From positions 1 through 7,938 of the forward strand of contig CAJWER010000132.1 in the NCBI GenBank assembly GCA_913030785.1: a stretch of 7,938 bases of DNA, given 5' to 3'. Below the pieces are notes generated by a model that worked only from the letters and a program-made list of their open reading frames with translations, did no database searches and was not told where the DNA came from. The position numbers and the translations under genes are program-made. This document shows, one piece after another, positions 1 to 6,822 of this stretch; within the stretch, counting starts at the first letter, position 1; the number at the start of each line of letters is the position of its first letter. The stretch comes from an uncultured Chloroflexota bacterium (GTDB lineage Bacteria > Chloroflexota > Dehalococcoidia > Lucifugimonadales > CAJWER01).

Positions 1-879
1 ATCGTCCATCTTCACGAGCCGTTCTCGGGCTTCGTTACGCTGTATATGGCTGGACATTCGGAGACGGTCAACATCGCGACGTTCCACAGCTACCGTGGTA
101 CTCGCCTCTACGGGATAGGCGCGAACAAGCTGGCGATGCCCCTTTTCCGGCGCCTGCACGGGCTGATAGCGGTGTCGCAGCCTGCTCACGACTTCATCAG
201 CTCCCACTTCCCTGGGGACTATAGGATCATCCCCAATGGCATCGATGTTGACGCATTTGCCAAGGACGTTGAGCCGTTCGCGAACCTGCAGGACGGGATG
301 ATCAACCTGCTGTTCGTGGGCCGGCTCGAGAAGCGCAAGGGTCTGAAGTACATGCTGGGGGCCTACAGCCGTCTGAAATGGGACTGGCCGAACCTACGTC
401 TGGTGGTGGTCGGGCCGGGTAAGCCTGACCAGGATTCCCATAGCATCATGAGCGAGCGCAACCTGCGGGACGTAATGTTCGTGGGCGGCGTATCGGAAGA
501 GGACAAGGCACGGTACTACCGGTCGGCTGATATCTACTGTTCGCCTGCAACCGGCAGGGAGAGCTTCGGTATCGTGCTGTTGGAGGCGATGGCTGCCGGC
601 AAGCCTATCGTAGCCACCTCGATCGAGGGGTATTCCACTGTGGTCACTGAAGGGCAAGAGGGCCTGCTAGTTCCGCCCAAGGACGATGAGGCCCTGGCGG
701 ACGCAATTTCGACACTTCTCAAGAACCCGGAACTGCGGGAGAAGATGGCCGCCAACGGGCGGAAGACGGTCGACGAGTATCGCTGGGAGCGGGTCGCCGG
801 GCGCGTGATGGACTTCTATCGTCTCCACCTCGACGCCGCCGCGACTCGAGCGCAGATCGACTCGGGTGTCGAGCGATGA
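1..879 (+). CDS. PimA-like GT4 glycosyltransferase (5' truncated by window edge)
   Basis: Probably transfers a sugar, most likely mannose from GDP-mannose, onto a phosphatidylinositol-type lipid at the inner face of the membrane. The reading frame is open from base 1 (it begins IVHLHEP), so the true start and most of the N-terminal acceptor domain lie outside the window; 292 residues remain. Visible GT4 features are the HLHEP strand, the ATFHS loop (bases 76-90) with the His that matches the PimA active-site His, IPNGIDVD (bases 229-252), the GRLEKRKG donor-phosphate motif (319-342), and the EX7E motif in ESFGIVLLE (559-585). The run SADIYCSPATGRESFGIVL is very close to mycobacterial PimA as I remember it. 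The gene overlaps the next one, a phosphatidylinositol-phosphate synthase, by four bases, which supports a phosphoinositide acceptor. The GT-B fold and family are clear. The exact donor and acceptor are inferred, and another GT4 specificity is possible. Confidence 0.85.
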   Translation: MVHLHEPFSGFVTLYMAGHSETVNIATFHSYRGTRLYGIGANKLAMPLFRRLHGLIAVSQPAHDFISSHFPGDYRIIPNGIDVDAFAKDVEPFANLQDGMINLLFVGRLEKRKGLKYMLGAYSRLKWDWPNLRLVVVGPGKPDQDSHSIMSERNLRDVMFVGGVSEEDKARYYRSADIYCSPATGRESFGIVLLEAMAAGKPIVATSIEGYSTVVTEGQEGLLVPPKDDEALADAISTLLKNPELREKMAANGRKTVDEYRWERVAGRVMDFYRLHLDAAATRAQIDSGVER

Positions 880-1478
880 ACAGGTCTAGCGTCCGGCAGG
901 CGCTTTCGTCCTACGTCGAGGCACCCGGAGCGAGACTGTTGATAAGGCTGGGACTCTCCCCCAATGGGATCACCCTTGTTGGATTGGCGGGCGCGGGGGG
1001 CGCCGCCCTCCTTGTAAGCCAGAGCCTGCTCGCGTGGGGAGGGCTGGCGCTGATTGCGGCATCCGCTCTCGACATGTTCGACGGAGTCGTGGCGCGGGCG
1101 ACAGGCCGCGTCTCGAAGTTTGGCGGACTCCTAGACTCCGTGGCGGACCGTATCTCGGAGGCCGCCGTCCTGACGGGGATTCTGGCACACTTTCTGCGCG
1201 AGTCTGACGACACGGGCGCATTGCTGGCAGTGGCCGCGATGGCTACATCGTTTATGGTTAGCTACGTCAGGGCGCGTGCGAGCGGGCTGAACGTCGATTG
1301 TGAGGTGGGGGTGCTGACGCGGGTTGAACGAGTGGTACTGCTTTCGGCATGCCTCGTCGTGGGTGAGTGGTGGGCAATGGCAATTCCCCTGGCGCTGGGA
1401 ATTATTGCCGTGCTGGCCGCCATCACCGCTGTTCAGCGTATCCGGCACGTCCGCAATGAGCTTCACAGGCTAGGTTGA
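876..1478 (+). CDS. pgsA: CDP-alcohol phosphatidyltransferase, probable phosphatidylinositol-phosphate synthase
   Basis: An integral membrane enzyme that condenses CDP-diacylglycerol with an alcohol, here probably inositol 1-phosphate, releasing CMP. The full family signature D-x2-DG-x2-AR-x8-G-x3-D-x3-D is intact: Asp66, Asp69, Gly70, Ala73, Arg74, Gly83, Asp87 and Asp91. These acids bind the metal ions and the CDP group. The SYVRARASGL segment (129-138), the following TRVER (148-152) and the C-terminal ITAVQR (183-188) match mycobacterial PgsA1, the PIP synthase, better than the PG-phosphate or PS synthases. At 200 residues with about six hydrophobic segments it has normal family length. 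The ATG overlaps the upstream stop as ATGA, with no strong Shine-Dalgarno, so translational coupling to the PimA-like gene is likely. The family is nearly certain and the inositol-phosphate specificity is probable. The symbol pgsA follows mycobacterial usage and should not be read as PG-phosphate synthase. Confidence 0.85.
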   Translation: MNRSSVRQALSSYVEAPGARLLIRLGLSPNGITLVGLAGAGGAALLVSQSLLAWGGLALIAASALDMFDGVVARATGRVSKFGGLLDSVADRISEAAVLTGILAHFLRESDDTGALLAVAAMATSFMVSYVRARASGLNVDCEVGVLTRVERVVLLSACLVVGEWWAMAIPLALGIIAVLAAITAVQRIRHVRNELHRLG

Positions 1479-1555
1479 CGTGCTGCCCGCGGTGCATCGC
1501 ACGCTAGGTTGGGCGAGTTCCTATCCCCTGGTTAGAGTTCTTGGGTCGCGGTTCC

Positions 1556-1561
1556 GAGGAG
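1556..1561 (+). promoter_or_regulatory. Ribosome binding site fixing the dehydrogenase start
   Basis: GAGGAG lies nine bases before the ATG at 1571. An in-frame TTG at 1541 would give ten extra residues (MGRGSEENGI). It lies upstream of this Shine-Dalgarno and has no such motif before it, so the ATG is preferred. The ATG at 1563 is in another frame. Confidence 0.7.
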
Positions 1562-1570
1562 AATGGCATC

Positions 1571-2596
1571 ATGGGCGACCTGGAATCCACGACTGGCAAA
1601 GCAGGCAATCCCAAGCCCGTTGAGAAGATTGTCGTTACCTGGGGTGGGTGGAGAGACCGCATCCTGAGCCAGGCCGAAGTGGAGGGGTATGGCGACGTCG
1701 CGTTCTTCGTCAGCGATGAGCGCGACGACCTGATACGTGAGTTGGCAGACGCGGACGCGGTAATAGCTGCGGTATGGGATGCGGAGCTGCTATCAGCCAG
1801 TCGACGCCTGGGATGGGTCCACGCGGTGAGCGGCGGCATCGAAAGCTACCTGTTTCCGGAGTTCGTGGATAGCTCTGTGCCCTTCACCTGCGCCAAGCCA
1901 ACGTTCGGTGTGCCAGGCGCGGAGTCGGCCCTGGCCGCGATGCTCATGGTCACACGCCGCAACCATTTTTCTGTCGGCCACCTCAAGACAGAACACTGGC
2001 TACGAGCTCGCGACGACGATCTATTTCCAGAAAATCTTGCGGGCAAGACCGTAGGTATCCTCGGCATGGGCCATATGGGACAGGCCCTCGCACCGAGAGC
2101 GGCGGCTCTCGGAATGCGCGTGTTGTCCGCGACAAGGACGCCGGGCGACCCCATGGACGGTGTTCAGCGCTCGTATACCATTGAACAGATGGACGAGTTC
2201 CTGGAGCAGCTCGATTTCATTGTGGTCGCGGTGCCGTTGACACCCCAGACCAAAGCCATGCTGGGCGAGGCCGTCTTCAGGGCGATGAAGCAGACCGCGT
2301 GGGTCGTCGACATATCGGGACGCATACCCATTTTCGACTACCCCGCGCTTGTACAGGCAATCGAACAAGGCTGGATAGCGGGAATCTGTACTCAGCCCTC
2401 GGGACACGATCCCAGTCTAGGGATGCCACCGCAGGGTTCGGATTTCTGGCAGCGAGATAACGTATATGTGTCGCCTTGCAGGGGCACCTCCCGAGAGCAA
2501 GTGGCTGCTGGGCTAGATCTGTTTTTCGATAACCTTCACGCGTTCGAAGCGGGAGGGGCGTTTCGAGGCTTGGTGGACAAGGGGGCGGGCTACTGA
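1571..2596 (+). CDS. D-isomer-specific 2-hydroxyacid dehydrogenase family protein, divergent active site
   Basis: A 341-residue two-domain protein of the D-2-hydroxyacid dehydrogenase superfamily, normally NAD(P)-linked reduction of 2-oxoacids. The Rossmann motif GMGHMG is at 165-170. About 20 residues later comes VLSATRTP, where NAD-preferring members carry an acidic residue; Thr-Arg here suggests NADP(H). The C-terminal segment FFDNLHAFEAGGAF ... LVDKGAGY is typical of the family. The catalytic Arg is kept (Arg251 in DISGR). The usual LDVfepEP segment reads GICTQPSGHDP, putting Asp280 where the catalytic Glu should be, and the usual TPH reads SPC, putting Cys303 at the catalytic His. The protein may therefore have altered chemistry or have become non-catalytic. 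It lies 92 bases after pgsA on the same strand. Co-transcription is possible but not shown, and no functional link to lipid synthesis is visible. Substrate unknown. Confidence 0.85.
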   Translation: MGDLESTTGKAGNPKPVEKIVVTWGGWRDRILSQAEVEGYGDVAFFVSDERDDLIRELADADAVIAAVWDAELLSASRRLGWVHAVSGGIESYLFPEFVDSSVPFTCAKPTFGVPGAESALAAMLMVTRRNHFSVGHLKTEHWLRARDDDLFPENLAGKTVGILGMGHMGQALAPRAAALGMRVLSATRTPGDPMDGVQRSYTIEQMDEFLEQLDFIVVAVPLTPQTKAMLGEAVFRAMKQTAWVVDISGRIPIFDYPALVQAIEQGWIAGICTQPSGHDPSLGMPPQGSDFWQRDNVYVSPCRGTSREQVAAGLDLFFDNLHAFEAGGAFRGLVDKGAGY

Positions 2597-2722
2597 CAGA
2601 CGCTCCCAACCACAAGGTGTATGCTCCCCAGATGCACCCCAAATGGTCACAGATTGGCTAGATAATGCAGCTGCGTTTCTGAACCCTGAGGTGTGGAATT
2701 GGCCCTGAGATGCACCGTGGGG

Positions 2723-2751
2723 TTGACGCGGGCGGTTTGGTTTGCTATGTT
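2723..2751 (+). promoter_or_regulatory. Sigma70-type promoter for rpoBC
   Basis: TTGACG at 2723-2728 matches the -35 consensus at five of six bases. A 17-base spacer leads to TATGTT at 2746-2751, which matches the -10 at four of six. TGC immediately precedes the -10, giving an extended -10 (TGn). Transcription would start near 2758, about 145 bases before the rpoB ATG. This is the best promoter-like sequence I see in the window. Confidence 0.65.
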
Positions 2752-2807
2752 ACTGGCGTGAGGATGCGCCCTCAACCACTTCATGAGTCCTTCTACCCTG
2801 CACTTTT

Positions 2808-2833
2808 CGCGGGACACCTTTGTCCCGTGTTTT
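2808..2833 (+). terminator. Terminator-like hairpin in the rpoB leader (candidate attenuator)
   Basis: CGGGACA (2810-2816) and TGTCCCG (2821-2827) form a perfect seven-pair stem around a CCTT loop. One G-T and one C-G pair (2808-2809 with 2828-2829) extend it to nine pairs. TTTTGTCTCGTCTCGT follows, a short and interrupted U-rich tract. Because it lies between the predicted rpoBC transcription start and the rpoB start codon, it would act as an attenuator if functional. The U tract is weaker than in a classic intrinsic terminator, so pausing rather than termination is also possible. Confidence 0.4.
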
Positions 2834-2903
2834 GTCTCGTCTCGTAGTTAAATTTAGTTCTCCGGGCGCCCCTACTACTTCCTTTTTCGGAGTGTGACAA
2901 CGT

Positions 2904-5900
2904 ATGGCATCTCCCGCATTGAAGCTTACAAATGGCGTGACTTCCGGTGTGCGCTCGTATTCGAAAATTCGAGGTTCGCTTGATGTCCCTAACCTGATTC
3001 AAGCCCAGACAGACTCATTCAACTGGTTTAAGACAGAGGGCCTGCGCGAACTCCTCCAAGAGGTCTCGCCAATTGAAGACTTCCCGGGTGGCCGGTTCGA
3101 ACTCAGCTTCTTGGATCACAAGTTCAAGGAGCCAAAGGCAACCGAAGAGGAGTGCCGCGAAAGCGAGAGCACCTACTCGGCAGCCCTCCATGTGACGGTT
3201 GAGCTACACACTAAGGCGGCCGGCCCGGCCCAGGGGGAGCGGAAGCTCCAGGACCTTTTCATCGGGGACATCCCGATCATGACCTCGACCGGCACGTTCA
3301 TCATCAACGGTGCGGAGCGCGTCGTTGTGAGCCAGCTAGTGAGGTCACCTGGCGTGTACTTCGAGACCAGGAGCGACCCCACTTCAGGCCGGACTCTGAC
3401 CTCCGCCAAGCTGATCCCCTACCGCGGCGCCTGGATGGAGTTCGATACCAGCAATAAGGACGTGATCTCGGTCAAGGTGGACCGGAAGCGCAAGAGCCCT
3501 GTGACCATGCTGCTCAGGGCCATGGGCTACTCCACCGACCAAGAGATCATGGAACTGTTTGAGGACGTGGACACCGACCCCGAGCATCCATACATGGCGA
3601 CCACCATCTCGAAGGACACCGATGTGGCTAGCCACGAGGAAGCGCTGCTGGAATTCTACCGGCGCCTCCGGCCAGGAGAGCCTCCCAGCGTCGACAATGC
3701 CAAGAATCTGTTGGAGAACCTGTTCTTCAACCCGCGCAGGTACGACCTCAACCGGGTTGGCCGGTACAAGTTGAACAAGCGACTGGGACTGGATCCCGAC
3801 ATAAAGCAGCGCACCCTCTCAAAAGATGACATCGTCAATCTGCTGCGCATGATGATCCAGATTGACAACGGCGTGTTTCAGGGAGATGACATTGACCACT
3901 TGGGCAACCGCCGTGTTCGGTCCGTTGGCGAACTGATCCAGAACCAAGTTCGTGTTGGAATGCTCCGGATGGAGCGGGTCATCAAGGAGCGGATGACGAC
4001 CCAGATGGACCCCGCCACGACGACGCCTGCAGCGCTGATCAACATCAGGCCTGTAGTCGCCGCGGTGCGCGAGTTCTTCGGTGGGTCTCAACTCTCGCAG
4101 TTCATGCAGCAGACCAATCCGCTGGACGAGCTAACCCACAAGCGGCGGCTGTCCGCCCTGGGCCCCGGTGGGCTTTCAAGGGAACGCGCCGGGTTCGATG
4201 TCCGCGACGTGCACCACTCTCACTATGGACGCATCTGCCCCATAGAGACACCCGAGGGGCCGAATATCGGTCTGCTCGGATCGATGGCGACCTACGCACG
4301 CACCAACGAGTTCGGCTTCCTTGAGACGCCGTACCGAATGGTGTTGTCGGAGATAATGAGCGACGACTCGGATCTGCTAGGCAGGACCATTACCGAGACG
4401 GTAGTCGGCGAGGACGGCAAGACCGTTCTGAACGCCGGGGGCACCGTCTCCAAGGGAATTCGGACCCGCATCGCAAAGCTGCAGCAGCAAGTGGTGACCG
4501 TTCGTCCCTACGTGTCCTCCGATTCCGACTCGATCCGATATCTGTCCGCCGATGATGAAGAGAACGTCCATATCGCCCAGGCCACATCGCCACTAGACGA
4601 ACAGGGCCAGTTCATGGACGAACGAATCGAGACACGCATAGGTGAGGGCGTGTCCATGGAACCGCCCGAGAACGTCAGCTACATGGATGTCTCGCCGATG
4701 CAACTTGTCAGCGTGTCAACCTCCCTCATCCCGTTCTTGGAGCACGACGACGCTAACCGCGCCCTCATGGGTTCGAACATGCAGAGGCAGGCGGTGCCGC
4801 TGATCAAGCCTCAGGCGCCCCTCGTAGGCACGGGCATGGAAGGAAGGGTCGCACGTGACTCAGGCCAGGTCGTGCTGTCCAAGTCCGACGGCATCGTAAC
4901 GGAGTCATCGGGCAACAAGGTGGTTGTAACGGACGCCTACGGTGAGCAGTTTGAGCACAAACTAAGAAAATTCGTCCGGAGCAACCAGGGCACCTGCATC
5001 AACCAGCGCCCGACCGCCAAAAATGGGGACGTGGTATCCGCAGGAGACATCCTGGCAGATAGCTCGTCCACGGACCAGGGCGACCTGGCACTTGGACAGA
5101 ACACACTGGTGGCCTTCATGAGTTGGGAAGGCTACAACTTCGAGGACGCCATCATCCTCAGCGAGAAGATGGTTAAGGAAGACCGGTTCACCTCGATCCA
5201 TATCGAGAAGCACGAGGTCGAGGCTCGGGATACCAAGCTTGGACCCGAAGAGGTGACCCGGGACATCCCCAACGTCGGCGAAGAGAGCCTGCGCGACCTC
5301 GACGAGGAGGGGGTAATCCGCATTGGTGCGGAGATCGGGCCAGGCGACATCCTCGTCGGCAAGATCACTCCCAAGGGTGAGACCGAGCTGAGCGCGGAAG
5401 AGAAGCTGCTGAGGGCCATCTTTGGGGAGAAGGCCAGGGACGTGAAGGACACCTCCCTGCGCGTTCCTCACGGCGAGCGCGGCAAGATCATCGACGTCAA
5501 GGTGCTAAGCAAGGCCAATGGCGACGAACTGTCACCGGGAGTCAACAAGCTGGTGCGGCTGTGGCTCGCCCAGACCCGAAAGGTGGCCGAGGGAGACAAG
5601 ATGGCTGGACGCCACGGGAACAAGGGCGTCATCTCCCGTATCCTGCCAGAAGAGGATCTACCGTACCTGCCGGACGGAACCCCGGTGGATATTGTCCTGA
5701 ACCCGATTGGCGTGCCGTCCAGGATGAACCTGGGGCAGGTGCTGGAAACCCACCTGGGCAAGGCGGCCCATTCGATGGGCTTCCGGGCAATCACCCCGGT
5801 CTTCGACGGAGCGCCTGACGAGGCCATCGAGGATGTCCTGGGCCAGGCCTGGCTCATTGAGCAGTCCGGGGCGGTCGACCCCAGGCCTCTGGACGGCGAC

Positions 5901-6767
5901 ATTACCTCCCGCATAGACCTGGGAGTGGCCCGTCTGTGGCTGGAGGACCGCGGCTATGACTTTGAGAAGATCGTAACCAAACCGGTGGCGGGCGAGGCGA
6001 GGAAAGCTTGCCTGGAAATCTGGTTCACCGAAGAGATGGGTGAAAACATTGATGGCAAGTCCGTCGAGGACTTGAAAGCCGACGCATTGAAGCTGAACCG
6101 CGAGAAGTTCGTGGCAGCGCCAATCCTGGGCAAGTCGGTGCTCTACGACGGGCAGACGGGCGAACGGTACGACCAGCCTGTCACAGTCGGCTACATCTAC
6201 ATGCTCAAGCTGATTCACCTGGTTGAGGACAAGATGCATGCTCGTTCAACGGGCCCGTACTCGTTGATCACGCAGCAGCCGCTAGGTGGAAAGGCCCAGT
6301 TCGGCGGGCAGCGCTTTGGAGAGATGGAGGTATGGGCGCTAGAGGCCTACAGCGCCGCCTACAACCTGCAAGAGATGCTGACGGTCAAGTCGGACGATGT
6401 CATCGGACGCGTCAAGACCTACGAGGCTATTGTGAAAGGCGAGGATGTGGTGCAGCCCGGTATCCCGGAATCCTTCCACGTCCTGCTCAAGGAGCTTCAG
6501 AGCCTTGGTCTCTCCATCGAGCTTCTGCACGAAGAGCCGGAGGCGCTGGCGTTGCCAGGGGTCACTGACACAGGCCTGGCTGGAGGCGAGCCCTCTCTTG
6601 AGCTCGTGGAAGACATCCCAAGCCTGGAAGCTGCCGGTCCGGACACCCAGTCCGAGCCTGTAGCCGTGCCCGTAGCTTCCGGGACGGCCAATGCCGATGA
6701 AGACGCACAGGCTGAAGACCCAACCAAAAACATGTCCTCTGTAGACGAAGCTGGTGACGACGACTAG
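2904..6767 (+). CDS. rpoB: DNA-directed RNA polymerase subunit beta
   Basis: The beta subunit of core RNA polymerase, forming one jaw of the catalytic cleft with beta-prime. All family blocks are present in order: the N-terminal SYSKIRGSLDVPNLIQAQTD, the rifampicin-region SQLSQFMQQTNPL (395-407) running into THKRRLSALGPGG, CPIETPEGPNIGLLGS, GYNFEDAIILSE from 743, and GDKMAGRHGNKG (897-908) with the two active-centre lysines at 899 and 907. DKMHARSTGPYS follows, with His1112 matching E. coli His1237, and then GKAQFGGQRFGEMEVWALEAY. At 1287 residues it is longer than typical Gram-positive beta (about 1170-1190). The excess is an insert of about 88 residues between TPVFDGA (ending at 970) and LYDGQTGE (from 1080), plus an acidic tail from about 1211. 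An in-frame TGA sits just upstream of the ATG, which fixes the start region. rpoC follows 66 bases later, presumably on the same transcript. Confidence 0.98.
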   Translation: MASPALKLTNGVTSGVRSYSKIRGSLDVPNLIQAQTDSFNWFKTEGLRELLQEVSPIEDFPGGRFELSFLDHKFKEPKATEEECRESESTYSAALHVTVELHTKAAGPAQGERKLQDLFIGDIPIMTSTGTFIINGAERVVVSQLVRSPGVYFETRSDPTSGRTLTSAKLIPYRGAWMEFDTSNKDVISVKVDRKRKSPVTMLLRAMGYSTDQEIMELFEDVDTDPEHPYMATTISKDTDVASHEEALLEFYRRLRPGEPPSVDNAKNLLENLFFNPRRYDLNRVGRYKLNKRLGLDPDIKQRTLSKDDIVNLLRMMIQIDNGVFQGDDIDHLGNRRVRSVGELIQNQVRVGMLRMERVIKERMTTQMDPATTTPAALINIRPVVAAVREFFGGSQLSQFMQQTNPLDELTHKRRLSALGPGGLSRERAGFDVRDVHHSHYGRICPIETPEGPNIGLLGSMATYARTNEFGFLETPYRMVLSEIMSDDSDLLGRTITETVVGEDGKTVLNAGGTVSKGIRTRIAKLQQQVVTVRPYVSSDSDSIRYLSADDEENVHIAQATSPLDEQGQFMDERIETRIGEGVSMEPPENVSYMDVSPMQLVSVSTSLIPFLEHDDANRALMGSNMQRQAVPLIKPQAPLVGTGMEGRVARDSGQVVLSKSDGIVTESSGNKVVVTDAYGEQFEHKLRKFVRSNQGTCINQRPTAKNGDVVSAGDILADSSSTDQGDLALGQNTLVAFMSWEGYNFEDAIILSEKMVKEDRFTSIHIEKHEVEARDTKLGPEEVTRDIPNVGEESLRDLDEEGVIRIGAEIGPGDILVGKITPKGETELSAEEKLLRAIFGEKARDVKDTSLRVPHGERGKIIDVKVLSKANGDELSPGVNKLVRLWLAQTRKVAEGDKMAGRHGNKGVISRILPEEDLPYLPDGTPVDIVLNPIGVPSRMNLGQVLETHLGKAAHSMGFRAITPVFDGAPDEAIEDVLGQAWLIEQSGAVDPRPLDGDITSRIDLGVARLWLEDRGYDFEKIVTKPVAGEARKACLEIWFTEEMGENIDGKSVEDLKADALKLNREKFVAAPILGKSVLYDGQTGERYDQPVTVGYIYMLKLIHLVEDKMHARSTGPYSLITQQPLGGKAQFGGQRFGEMEVWALEAYSAAYNLQEMLTVKSDDVIGRVKTYEAIVKGEDVVQPGIPESFHVLLKELQSLGLSIELLHEEPEALALPGVTDTGLAGGEPSLELVEDIPSLEAAGPDTQSEPVAVPVASGTANADEDAQAEDPTKNMSSVDEAGDDD

Positions 6768-6822
6768 TTCGTTGATCTCGGGAACCTAGCGACAACAAAC
6801 AGCTTCGTAGTGACCGGAACAC

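Larger units (their letters stand above)
2597..2903 (+). promoter_or_regulatory. Intergenic region and rpoB leader
   Basis: This 307-base gap separates the dehydrogenase from rpoB. Its first part holds a weak imperfect stem (2616-2622 with 2632-2638, one G-T pair) without a U tract, the palindrome GCAGCTGC (2667-2674), and two CCCTGAG copies (2684-2690 and 2703-2709). Next come a sigma70-like promoter and about 145 bases of untranslated leader. The leader contains a terminator-like hairpin, a possible 27-codon ORF (2764-2847), and complementary GCGCCC (2766-2771) and GGGCGC (2864-2869) that could close the leader into one large loop. There is no rplJ/rplL gene and no tRNA here. A weak Shine-Dalgarno GGAG (2889-2892) lies eleven bases before the rpoB ATG. 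Confidence 0.6.

Noticed and set aside
1479..1503. Inverted repeat CGTGC ... GCACG after pgsA as a terminator
   Set aside because: A five-pair stem with a 15-base loop and no U tract is too weak to call.
1469..1511. Nine-base direct repeat GCTAGGTTG at 1469-1477 and 1503-1511, around the pgsA stop
   Set aside because: Short, only two copies, one inside coding sequence, with no mobile-element or operator context. Probably chance.
1509..1538. Possible promoter TTGGGC / 18 bases / TAGAGT before the dehydrogenase
   Set aside because: Only three of six and four of six consensus matches. Such sites are common by chance in 92 bases, and co-transcription with pgsA is equally plausible.
2616..2638. 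Stem GGTGTAT / ATGCACC after the dehydrogenase as an intrinsic terminator
   Set aside because: Seven pairs including one G-T, a nine-base loop and no T run downstream. Mentioned only as part of the intergenic description.
2630..2716. Repeat AGATGCACC at 2630-2638 and 2708-2716
   Set aside because: A single nine-base pair of copies 78 bases apart, with no symmetry and no placement that suggests a function.
4962..5471. Antisense open frame of 169 codons opposite rpoB
   Set aside because: A shadow of the rpoB reading frame with no recognisable domain.
5658..6239. Long antisense open frame (193 codons) opposite rpoB
   Set aside because: High-GC coding DNA produces long antisense frames. No family resemblance, no ribosome binding site, and it lies wholly over conserved rpoB.
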